Source: Telopea speciosissima (taxonomy: Eukaryota > Streptophyta > Magnoliopsida > Proteales > Proteaceae). From it: DNA of 64,000 nt. The stretch is taken from NCBI RefSeq assembly GCF_018873765.1, contig NC_057925.1:62799970-62863969 (forward strand), written 5' to 3'. A program made the position numbers and the translations under genes. The notes beneath the pieces were generated by a model, which saw only the letters and a program-made list of their open reading frames with translations, was not told the DNA's origin and did not search any database. Shown piece by piece: positions 55,501 through 63,010 of the stretch. Position 1 is the stretch's first letter. Each line of letters opens with the position of its first letter.

Positions 55501-56042
55501 AGAATAAAAGAAACGTTCTAAATGAACAAAATTGAGCAAATTCAAGCAGCAGAAAATCCGACCTCTTCTCGCATTCAGTCTCTTTTCTAACAGCCGAACT
55601 GGGTCAGACCCTTCTAAACAAGCAGCATAAAGTATCAACCTGCCATTACATTTCCACCGTTTCAAATTCGTAAAGAAAAGTACCTGCAAACCCAGAGAGA
55701 GAGATAGAGAGAGAGAGGGTCTTCCACTCACAGAGCAAGCTCTCTGGCAGCTCTCGGGCTACAGAACCTTCCACTCTTATCGATCTTTGGAAACGTTTCT
55801 TTCAGTGAAGAAACAGAGACTGAAGCCTTTTCTAGAGCTTCTGTAACGGCGGAAGCAGGAGAAGTAAGGGAGCTTCTAACGGACGATAAAAAGATATTTC
55901 TCTTGGCCCATAAACAACTTTTAATTCGTTTGGGATAGAACCTAATCGTCTGAGACGGTCGAAAAGCGGTAAAAATACTGAAAGAATCCAAGTTGTTATG
56001 GAATTTCGAAGAAAAGAAGCTGAGAGCAGAGCTTCCTTCCAT
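34181..56042 (-). CDS. NusB-domain protein, probably plastid-targeted (7 exons)
   Basis: Seven minus-strand exons, in transcription order 56042-55732, 55639-55563, 55364-55230, 51512-51458, 51243-51156, 34516-34418 and 34306-34181, total 891 nt and join in phase into 296 residues plus a TGA stop. All six introns are GT-AG. Residues 1 to about 85 are Ser/Arg/Phe-rich with few acids, like a plastid transit peptide. The NusB fold follows: [86 protein letters not shown]. Known: bacterial NusB works with NusE (S10) in antitermination of rRNA transcription; plant plastid homologues exist and their role is less clear. Intron 5 is 16.6 kb and packed with transposons. No stop interrupts the join. The match is from memory of the family; cDNA would confirm splicing. 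Confidence 0.9.
36077..36204. mobile_element. Small MITE in NusB intron 5
   Basis: 128 bp. Left end CATAGTTGTCA, right end TGACAACTAT; 10 bp of terminal inverted repeat are perfect (ATAGTTGTCA). Flanks TCCTAAAAG (36068-36076) and ACCTAGAAG (36205-36213) match in 7 of 9 positions. The interior has repeated GCCTAGGCG. Related to the element at 21881-22011. Confidence 0.75.
36891..38573 (-). repeat. Large tandem duplication of the hAT tail region
   Basis: Two copies, about 36891-37843 and 37838-38573, with an offset of about 954 bp. Both encode, on the minus strand, a run starting [18 protein letters not shown] and, upstream of it, [21 protein letters not shown] and [19 protein letters not shown]. 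The left copy also carries a Gly/Asp-rich stretch (triplet-like GGTGGT repeats, about 37655-37735) that the right copy lacks, so the right copy is truncated at its upstream end. Confidence 0.88.
39412..39786 (-). pseudogene. hAT transposase C-terminal (dimerisation) fragment
   Basis: The frame reads [20 protein letters not shown], then [20 protein letters not shown], then [14 protein letters not shown] and a DSDDDE acidic end, the typical hAT dimerisation block. The hAT frame is broken near 39457, where an unrelated inverted-repeat sequence (GGTTCGAGAACTCGCGAG on the minus strand) takes over. The catalytic DDE region is not found in the window, so this is a fragment. Confidence 0.88.
40184..41165 (-). 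mobile_element. L1-type LINE fragment: start of ORF2 endonuclease
   Basis: On the minus strand from about 40653: [17 protein letters not shown], a CLIET block and a [12 protein letters not shown] block, as at the start of plant L1 ORF2 (apurinic-like endonuclease). After a frameshift it continues to [12 protein letters not shown], matching the GDFN block. The fragment ends where the hAT end begins at 40183. To the right it is cut at 41165 by copia-3, and the ORF1 part resumes at 47431. Confidence 0.82.
41166..41386 (-). repeat. copia-3 3' LTR with internal hairpin
   Basis: 221 bp. It contains a perfect 16-bp inverted repeat, GGAATCGTGAATAGAG at 41322-41337 and CTCTATTCACGATTCC at 41350-41365, with a 12-nt loop. 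The same hairpin is in the partner LTR. Confidence 0.93.
41394..42182 (-). pseudogene. copia-3 RNase H and end of reverse transcriptase
   Basis: 262-residue open frame: [95 protein letters not shown], then KPLGSMRV near the end. RNase H would degrade the RNA strand of the cDNA hybrid. A single-base deletion near 42185-42200 plus a TAG (in place of CAG) separates it from the reverse transcriptase frame. Confidence 0.92.
42191..43240 (-). pseudogene. copia-3 reverse transcriptase
   Basis: 349-residue frame. An acidic and proline-rich linker is followed by [93 protein letters not shown] and the catalytic [11 protein letters not shown]. All reverse transcriptase motifs are present. Its start overlaps the integrase frame at 42913-43240 in another phase, which marks a frameshift near 43240. 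Confidence 0.93.
43240..44100 (-). pseudogene. copia-3 integrase
   Basis: The core frame from 44001 downwards has all three acidic residues: HSDVWG (just upstream of 44001), RNDNAKEY, and E in [10 protein letters not shown]. The pre-integrase zinc part spans the region above ([11 protein letters not shown], then a TAA stop at about 44100, then [10 protein letters not shown]). The C-terminal part runs to the [12 protein letters not shown] block near 43400. This integrase looks recently inactivated, only by stops and shifts. Confidence 0.92.
44102..44626 (-). pseudogene. copia-3 protease and pre-integrase segment
   Basis: The protease block reads [19 protein letters not shown] near 44530, with the catalytic D-S-G kept. 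It continues [17 protein letters not shown], a stop after PSL (about 44400), then [16 protein letters not shown] and [17 protein letters not shown]. Upstream (44590-44626) the gag-pol linker is cut by the hAT-like insert at 44627. Confidence 0.88.
44627..45772. mobile_element. hAT-like non-autonomous element inserted in copia-3
   Basis: 1146 bp. Its ends CAAGGATTTAAGTATCGG and CCGATACTTAAATCCTTG are perfect 18-bp inverted repeats of the hAT CA(A)GG type. Flanking 8-mers ACTGAGAT (44619-44626) and ATTGAGAT (45773-45780) match in 7 of 8 positions, the duplication length used by hAT. Both subterminal regions are dense in CGATA / TATCG repeats. The interior has no recognisable transposase. It splits the copia-3 gag-pol linker and is therefore younger than that already young element. 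Confidence 0.9.
45773..46743 (-). pseudogene. copia-3 gag with CCHC zinc knuckle
   Basis: It starts [13 protein letters not shown] at 46743 and reads [40 protein letters not shown] and [20 protein letters not shown]. After a frameshift near 46395 it continues [32 protein letters not shown], a stop at about 46212, then [19 protein letters not shown] (CX2CX4HX4C, about 45975-45920). The end was continuous with sequence now left of 44627. Confidence 0.9.
46744..47198 (-). other. copia-3 untranslated leader and primer-binding site
   Basis: The leader between gag ATG and primer site has two or three near-repeats of AACTCGATCCAGCCAGCAA / AACTCGATTCAG (46800-46930). The primer site is 47187-47198. 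No other gene is seen. Confidence 0.8.
47199..47425 (-). repeat. copia-3 5' LTR
   Basis: 227 bp. It is nearly identical to the left LTR apart from about four substitutions and a longer GAAGAA run. The primer-binding site abuts its inner edge. It carries the same hairpin. Confidence 0.93.
47431..49490 (-). pseudogene. L1-type LINE ORF1 remnant (DUF4283 / zinc-knuckle type)
   Basis: Minus strand, in order: [36 protein letters not shown], a poly-T run, [69 protein letters not shown] and a knuckle [14 protein letters not shown] (about 48890-48930). A Pro-rich tail follows down to about 47,900. Plant L1 ORF1 proteins have this DUF4283 plus CCHC-like layout and bind element RNA. Stops and the 20-bp T expansion break the frame. 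The ORF2 start lies beyond copia-3 at 40653, so copia-3 landed between the two ORFs. Confidence 0.82.
49292..49311. repeat. Poly-A/T run inside LINE ORF1
   Basis: About 20 A residues on the plus strand (T on the coding minus strand), inserted between MDNGFF and FKFFDEHGK. It probably grew from a short Phe codon run by slippage. A second A-run lies at about 49573-49588. Confidence 0.9.
49491..51155. other. Part of NusB intron 5, with one unassigned exon-like segment
   Basis: Mostly AT-rich without domains. On the plus strand, 49899-50122 follows ATTGCAG and reads coding-like ([18 protein letters not shown], then [32 protein letters not shown]) before GTGATC. I do not recognise it. It might be a gene fragment carried in by a transposon. 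Confidence 0.3.
51156..51512 (-). CDS. NusB-domain gene exons 4-5
   Basis: Exon 4 (51458-51512, 55 nt) encodes [18 protein letters not shown], with acceptor CTCAG and donor GTATGC. Exon 5 (51156-51243, 88 nt) encodes [19 protein letters not shown] and ends at PPNWK, with acceptor CGCAG and donor GTGCAT. Phase is kept across both junctions, and exon 5 ends in phase 0, matching the start of exon 6 at 34516. Confidence 0.88.
52310..53768 (+). mobile_element. RTE-type non-LTR retrotransposon fragment, 5'-truncated
   Basis: The plus strand encodes, in broken frames, reverse transcriptase blocks [56 protein letters not shown]-like [10 protein letters not shown], the catalytic FADD in [36 protein letters not shown] and, near the end, [19 protein letters not shown]. 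Stops include a TGA after KAYD (about 52520) and a TAA at about 52676. The 3' end, GATCCATGTAGCCGACCCC and then a (TTG)n tail at about 53747-53768, is typical of RTE LINEs. The endonuclease is missing. Confidence 0.9.
52701..53165 (+). pseudogene. RTE reverse transcriptase, FADD-containing part
   Basis: Longest open piece (154 residues). It holds the YADD-equivalent FADD, the conserved [20 protein letters not shown] block and [18 protein letters not shown]. It ends by frameshift just before the CWAVKK-type block, which follows at 53150 in another frame. Confidence 0.9.
54312..54701 (-). mobile_element. Second RTE LINE 3' end, short copy
   Basis: Minus strand: from about 54701 the sequence parallels the last about 180 nt of coding in the first RTE copy ([16 protein letters not shown] region, then [20 protein letters not shown]), then the 3' UTR with GGATCCATGTAGCCGACCCC, ending in a (TTG)n tail (CAA on the plus strand, 54313-54329). 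Severely 5'-truncated. It is opposite in orientation to the first copy. Confidence 0.85.
55230..56042 (-). CDS. NusB-domain gene exons 1-3
   Basis: Exon 1 (55732-56042, 311 nt) begins [10 protein letters not shown] and encodes the transit-type N-terminus; its donor is GTGAGT. Exon 2 (55563-55639, 77 nt) encodes [19 protein letters not shown] and ends in phase 1. Exon 3 (55230-55364, 135 nt) starts with AACCTGGC, completing the codon for E in [20 protein letters not shown] 3' splice-like TTTTAG upstream of 55443 precedes an open stretch ([16 protein letters not shown]) that would bring in a stop. I treat it as intron because skipping it keeps phase and the family sequence. Confidence 0.88.
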
Positions 56043-58624
56043 TCTGCTTCAAAATCAGAACTCAATGGCCTCTGAGAATATATAACCAGATAACAATATC
56101 TTCTTTTTTTGGTAACCCAAAAAAAATATTAATTACCCTTTCACCCGTGAGATTTAGAAAATTTCACGTACCACCCACCTTGCTTTCCAAACTAATTGAC
56201 CCAAAAAAAATCCAGTCCTTTAACTGTACATGGTAGTTGGGAACGGTAGGAACTTTGAAGTCCCATTATGACCAATATACCCTTGATAGGATAAAATGAC
56301 ACTAAAGTTCTTTTCGTATTCTTCTTCTTTTTGACTGATTCTAAAAACAATCCTAAAGAACTCACCCCAAGGTAATTGTCTTCCCAAACGGCAAATGGAC
56401 AAACTCCAGCCCTAACCCCAACATATAAAAACCATAACCGTAAGAAAAACCTATCCCAAATCATATGTAATTGGGAGAATTATTTTCACTACCCTACACT
56501 TAGCTTATATTTATTAAAACTACCCTACCTTAAACTTCTTTTCTGAAACTACCCTGCTTTTAAACTTTTACATCTCCTTCTACCTTCATGTTTTTAAATA
56601 TCTCGATTGCCCTTCTTTTTCACCTAGTAACCAGCTAATCTATTTAACCTATCATTCAGCTTCTACTTTTACTATTTTTATCATTAAAATAGTAAAAAAT
56701 GAAAGCACCACCTGCTTCTTCTCTCTCCTATTTTTTACTCCATTCGGTTTTTTTTTTCTTCTTCAATTTTTCTATTTAAGTAATTTTTTATTCAACATTC
56801 CATCCTCATTGTTCTTCGAACAGATCATGGTTCTAAGTATAGGTATCGTAGTATTGGCGATACGTATTGGTTTTGCTAGTCACCGATACTGTATCGGCAG
56901 CACGGGATAGACAAGGGGTAAAATGGTCAAAAAACCCATTTTTAAAGGAGATTAAGGGGAAATTTTGCTTGATCCAGCCGATACCATATCGGTTTTGCAG
57001 GTTACTGATACCCGTTTCGATACCGTACACTAAAACCATGGAACAGATGGATTCTCTTCAAAACACCCCACTTCTTCTCTGTCTTCCTCTTTTTATTCAA
57101 TTTACTTTTTACTATTTTTGAAGATAGTCGATCTGTTCCATGGTTTTAGTGCACGGTATCGATAACCTATAAAGCAATATGATATCGATATGGTATCGGC
57201 TTGGATCAGTTGTTCCTTAAAAAAATGAGTTCTCTGACCTTTTTACCACTTGACAGTACCTTCTTGCTACCGATATGGTATCATAATGGTATCAGTATCG
57301 GTGACTAACAAAATCGGTACATCGCCCCGATACGGGTGATACGATACCTATCGGGCGATACGATACCGATACTAAGAAACATGATCTGTTTGAAGAACTA
57401 TGAGGATGAAATGTTGAATAAAATATTAATTAAATAGAAAAATTGAAGAAAAAATAGCAAAAAAAACTGACTGGAGTAAAAAATGGGAGAGAAGCGGGTG
57501 GGTGCTTCATTTTTTACTATTTTAAGGACAAAAATAGTAAAGTGTAGAAGAAGAATGGTAGGTTAAATAGACTAGCAAGTTACTAGGTGAAAAGGAAGGG
57601 CAATCTGGGTATTTAAAAATATGAGGGTAGAAGGAGATGTAGAAGTTTAAAAGCAGAGTAGTTTTAGAAAAAAAGTTTAAGGTAGGGTAGTTTTAATAAA
57701 TATAGGCTAAGTATAAGGTAGTGATAGTAATTGCCCTAATGTAATTTAAGTATTTAATGGAAAGGAGATGAGATTTTGCCTTAATTTCATAGAATCGAAG
57801 TGAGAGGAAAGAAGGGGCATGAGATTGTAGCCTAATTTCACATAAAAGAAGGAAAAAGAGAGTTCCCACCCTTGTTTCACATAATCTAAAAGAGATGAGA
57901 GGGAAAGAATATCAAGCCCTGAGGAACTTACCTTCGTCAGAGAGTTGTAGCTTTCTTTCCATCGAAAAAGTGTAGGAAATTCGAAGATGGGTTTGGAAGA
58001 CCCATATGTTCCTAACGTATGGTTCCTATTCCCTATTTGAAATGTAAGATCTAATTTGGGATGTTTGGGTTGAAGATATAATAAGGGTAAAATGGTCTTT
58101 TATATTTCACAACTACCACCTGATTAACATCGTCAGTCTTCAGAGGTACAGGTGTAAATTCCCAATGCAAGTGGTAGGGGATTGCAATTGGGCTATAGTC
58201 TAGGGGAGGACTATGTATTTTACCCAAGTTAAAAATAAGAGAGGAGCCGGGAGAGTGGTTTGCGTACGTGTCAGAAGTAACCACTTGTCCTTTTTATTTC
58301 CATTAATACTCCTCATCACCTTATAAATGACAAAAATGAAACAAGTGGCCTCTTGCACGGAGCCGGAGTGCCGGACCCTATTGATTTTGTCGCGCTTTTA
58401 TGCTTTCGCTCCCGCCCCCGATCCCGCTCTCGTTTTGGGTACTTAATAGATTTGAATTTTAACGACTTACATGTGCCGTTCAGACGCAACCCTTACTTCT
58501 TACCAAAAAAAAAAAATCAAAATAAAAAAACGCAACCATTACTGATTACTCCTTCCACCGTAGACGTCAAAAACTCGATTGTCAGAACGAGAAATCAAAG
58601 GAACCCTAATTTGAAGACAGAACT
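56043..58624. promoter_or_regulatory. Shared upstream region of the head-to-head NusB-domain and ING genes
   Basis: 2582 bp separate the two start codons. A fold-back element occupies 56473-57737, leaving about 430 bp on the NusB side and about 890 bp on the ING side. A TATA-like TTATAAAT lies at 58321-58328, about 300 nt before the ING ATG. No TATA box stands out on the NusB side. Confidence 0.5.
56473..57737. mobile_element. Fold-back element, copy 2, between the two divergent genes
   Basis: 1265 bp, homologous along both arms to 18148-19319 (CACTACCCTACACTTAGC left; GGCTAAGTATAAGGTAGTG right). Ends are more worn (GGGAGAATTAT / GTAATTGCCCT). Flanking TATGTAATT (56464-56472) and AATGTAATT (57738-57746) match in 8 of 9 positions. 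Both arms carry the small TATCG-rich nested element: 56827-57040 in the left and, inverted, 57139-57383 in the right. Confidence 0.88.
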
Positions 58625-59986
58625 ATGGCGATTGCTAGAACTGGAGCCTACGTTGATGATTATTTAGAGTGTAAGATTCTGTGAATTATAATCCCTCTTT
58701 ACCTGGAACTCTTCATTCTATCTATATCAATTAATTTATTTGCTTTTTAATTTAAAGATTCGAGCACATTACCAGCAGAGCTGCAGAGGCTTCTGAACAC
58801 CATGAGAGAACTCGATGAAAGATCCTTAGGTAGGATTTTTTTCTGATATTACCTTTGACTTTGTCTTCCGCAATACCCAGTTCGTTATTTTGTTCAGTTC
58901 TGATATTTCCGAGAGCAAATGCTTTATTCGCTAAGCTTTCTTGGTGTTCTCGATTTCTCCAATAGGCCCAGGTTGTTTTCCATTTTTTTCTAATTTTTGT
59001 CTCTACTTTATCTCTCTCGTGTCTGAAGCAATGATAAATCAGACGAGAGAACAGACTGAATACTGCTTGGGAATGCATTCTCAAAGCTCAAAAAGGGGGA
59101 ACTACGATGAAGACGAAACGTTTGAGAAGATGCGGAAGGAAATCGAGGCAAACCAGGACAGTGCCTTGAGCCTCTGCACTGAGAAGGTCCTGTTAGCAAA
59201 GCAAGCTTATGACCTCGTAAGTCCCTTTGCTTTTGCTAGAATTTTTAGTCTTGCTTGATATTTTATTTGTTTTGTTTTATGTCTTCGGGCTCCTTTTGAC
59301 TGTATTTTCATTCCTAATGGGTGGCATGTTTTACTATTTGGTGCTTGTGGAACATCAGGTTGTTCAGTTTTATTGGAATCAAGCTCTCTTTATCTGATGA
59401 TTTGGTATTTAACTACTGCATCAATGGCATGAAGAGACTGATTGGCTCATCAAACAATGACACATAGGGTTTAATCGAAACCAAAATTGAAACCTATTCA
59501 AGATAATACAAATGTTGATTAATGATTGCATTTGGTGTTTTGTTTAAACCAAAAAAATAAAAGGACAGGACACTCTTGGCTATACTGACTACAAGGAGTA
59601 TTAGCATAATAAATATTTTATTCAAAGATTTTATTTAACGTCACTAATAATTTAAGCTATGCTTGCAACCATATGATCTCCTTGTTGAGATTAGCTGGGA
59701 AATGCTTATGAGTTCGTTGTTATGATGGAAATATTCTTACATAAAATGTTTTTAAACATGAAGAACTCTTATTCAATCCCACGGAAAATGGACAGTTCAT
59801 ATATTAAGAAGTTTCCAAGTCTTATTTAATGAGTCCATGTTTCCTGATATGATTATGAGCATTTAGCTTGAAATCTCTCAAAATTTAGCTTGAAATCTAT
59901 CAGTTTTTGCAAACCCTTGCAGATAGATAGCCATGTGAAACGGCTTGATGAAGATCTCAACAACTTTGCAGAAGATCTAAAGCAAG
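58625..59986 (+). CDS. ING2: ING-family (inhibitor of growth) protein, N-terminal exons
   Basis: Four exons: 58625-58670, 58758-58829, 59029-59216 and 59923-59986, all with GT-AG borders, joining in phase to 123 codons plus one nucleotide. It starts [15 protein letters not shown] and reads [67 protein letters not shown] and [15 protein letters not shown]. Known: this helical ING domain pairs with a C-terminal PHD finger that reads histone H3K4me3, acting in chromatin complexes in the nucleus. The PHD part is expected in exons right of the window, beyond an intron of more than 4 kb. I found none before base 64000. The start matches the plant ING2 type rather than ING1, as I recall the family. 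It is divergently arranged with the NusB-domain gene. Confidence 0.9.
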
Positions 59987-60134
59987 GTATGATATAACCT
60001 GAATTATTTTATATCAACGTGGTTTCTTACTGACATCAATTTTGGATTTTGAACCATTTGATTAATATTTAATTGGTTTTTGAATCTTCTATTTAATAAT
60101 GCCATGAATCATGAAATTCTTTATTGATGGGGAC

Positions 60135-63010
60135 CAAGGTTCAAAAACTCGTCTCATTCAGTGTTTTGGTCAGGTCGAAACTAACGAAATTTTTGCCGAA
60201 ACTCTTTTTTTTGGTTTCATTTTGAAGTTTCAGTGGGCAAATGGCCAAAGTAGGCTAATTTAAGGAAAGCTTGTTTTAGGCTTAATAAACATATTTAAGT
60301 CTTCAAATTGCAATAGAAAAAAAAAACCAATTGGTGGTTTTAGATTTGCACCCTTAGTTGGCAATAATCAACGAACCCCGGTGCATTACTTATGTAAATT
60401 TTCCTATTCGACACATTGTTTTAGTACTATGAGACATAATTGGCAAGTAAAACAAGTAAATTATGTAATAATGGATGAAGGAACATAATATTAATAATTA
60501 TTTAAGAAATATTTAAAAGACTTAAAGTACAAACTACAAAGTACAGTGAACAATACCTATTACATAGATACCCAAGTACAGTGGTCCCAACAATACAGTT
60601 CTGTAACACTGTTTACTGATATGAACTATGGCGTGCTAGATCAAGTCCACTCATGGTCCATTGGAGCCGACGTGCATTGTTCTCCGTTTGCATGACAAAT
60701 GCATGCTACATCATAGCGTACGAGAAGAAACGAGGGTAGTCTTCCACAACTGCCCTATAACGGTCTCATCTACATACTACAGGCTAGCCACTGAGCCATT
60801 TTCAAAAAATTTTGTTGCATACATGTATGGTTGGTAGGCTGGGTAGGAGAAGCTGTTGACAAAGGACGATCCAGTATGTCCCTGTGAGTGGACGTCATAC
60901 TCAAATTGGGAACGGATGAAGAAGATGCATACTCTCTAACACTAATGAAATGACTATATGGACTGTACTTTGAGAGGGGGCTCTCTCTGGTAGAGGATGG
61001 GGCATGCCAATTCCCACTTCCTCTGCTGTCCCCTATACTCATCCCTCCCGGAGTGCTAGACAAACTATCAATGTCCATACAATCAGCTTGCTCATCTGCT
61101 CAGAACTGGCTACAAGGCCCTCTCGTCTAGACTGCATGTGGGGCTACACATGCATCATGGTCTGTATCCTGTATGACATGATCATACTGGGTCTCCCCAG
61201 CGAATCAAATTGGCACCTACTATGACTCTTGCATTGCTTCTGCCTGGTCATACTCATACTAATACTGCTCTTGAAGTCCACCATCGCCTTTTACCAAAAA
61301 TAAAAAAAGTCCACCATCGTCACCTTCACCACCCTCGCCGCTACTTCCATCATCATCGTCATCTCCATTACCTCCATGAGTAGACGATGATGGTATGTGA
61401 GTCTACCACCTGAGGAAGTGTACCAATCAAGATCCTCCTCCTCGTCATCCTTGCTAGGTGTGGGTCCGAACGGTCGGGGTGTCCGTGAGTGTATCTGACC
61501 CTTTTGTAGCCATGTACTCATCCACATCAACACCATCTCACTAGCTATATGGGGGTTAAGCCTACTCTAGCCTGATCCATCACCAGCTCACTTTTATCCC
61601 TCCCCACTTCACTAAAGGATCCTTTATGCAGATACATCACCAAAAGAGGCTTATTTTAATGGTAATAAGTCTAGGGTTGGGTTATATATATGTTAAGCCT
61701 TTGATCCCATGGGTTTTCAATGTAATAGGCCACTTTTATGGGCGTAAACTATGGGTAATAAGGTTGCATACGGGATTAGTTAGTTTAGTTTCCATACTTA
61801 GTATTATTTTTGAAGTCTTTTGTTTTTAAATTGAACTGGGTCCAAGCTGGTCCAACCAGTGGTTCAGTTTAAGTGACTTTAATAATTTTTGGATTGGGAC
61901 TCTATAAGTTCTGCCATGTTTTGAGTCTATTTCCTTCAGTATTTCAGTTTCCTAGTCGGTTTAGGTTAACTAATAGGTTAAGAATTGGGTTAGGGCTTTC
62001 CTTTTTAGTGTAGGAGTCTATTTTTGAGTCTTTTATATAAGGTTGTAAGGGAGGCAAGCATTGGACATGAATGTTGATTAATGAAAAGCTTTTTGCTGCT
62101 CTTCTCTTCTTCTCCATTGAAGATTTTTGTCTTGTGTTTGATCAAGGCTGAATGAATCGGTGTTTGATCCGATTGACACCTTGTGATGGGAAGCCTGGTA
62201 TCTTTTGGTTCTTCGTTACATCTCCATTGTCATTCTACTGTCAAGCAATTTGATATTAAGGCTTCTTCTCCAACAAGTAAGTCTGAGCCTCAAAACCCTA
62301 ACCATTCTCTTCCTCTCTTCTTGACAACCTCCATCAAGCCCAGCCAAAACCAGCCGTAGGAATTATCCCAAACTTTGGTCAAGTACTCTACTACCCCATT
62401 GGGGAACTCGATCCAAACTTTGGCTGATTCTGCCCAGCCACTCTCCTTGAATCCTATTTTGCCCTTCTAAACCCTAACCATAGTTTTACCCTATTTCTCC
62501 AAAAAAACCTTGCTGCTGATTCTGTCCCCACCCTTTTGGTTTGCTGAAATCATGCAAATCAATATCTATTATCAACCCTAGCACCATTACCCTAATTCCC
62601 ATAAAATCCCCATCCCTAGTCTAATATATTTGAGTTCCCATTTTTTCTCTTGATTTCCTCATATGATTTAGTTCCCATTGTTCTCTTGGTTTCCTCGTAT
62701 GATTTAGTTCCCATTGTTTTCTTGGTTCCCTCATATGATTTCTTGTTTATTGGGGGTGTTTTCTATTTGATCCTTACTGGGATTAGACCTATCCTGGTTC
62801 TAGTCTTACGTTAATCCTCATCATCTGACTCGATCTGGAAAACGTTGCCAAGCTCTATCTGGGTAGTGTTGTTCTCCATACCCATTCGTATATGCTACAT
62901 CATCAGCCTCATATTATAGTGCATATACACCAAGTCAGCCAGACGTTGAGAACCTAATCGGTTGTGCCTCTTTGAGTGGATTAGTGAAAATGTAATCCAG
63001 TTTCACTCAC
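60135..63010 (-). mobile_element. Second hAT-type remnant, in ING intron 4
   Basis: The left end is CAAGGTTCAAAAACTCG, the same as the hAT remnant at 36571. On the minus strand, a dimerisation block lies at about 63010-62830 ([40 protein letters not shown]). Tail pieces are at 61536-61291 (acidic Asp/Glu and Gly-rich) and 61078-60770 (Ser-rich). The right end was not found, and the element may continue past 63010. An LTR-like stretch separates the two transposase parts. Confidence 0.7.
61600..62820 (+). other. LTR-like or other insertion splitting the second hAT remnant
   Basis: This stretch separates the hAT dimerisation block from its tail. It carries TTTTATATAAGG (about 62030) followed by leader-like sequence and ATTAATGAAAAG, as in a plant LTR, and three near-repeats containing GATTTAGTTCCCATTGTT / CTTGGTTCCCTC at about 62620-62740. 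No coding region is recognisable. Confidence 0.35.
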
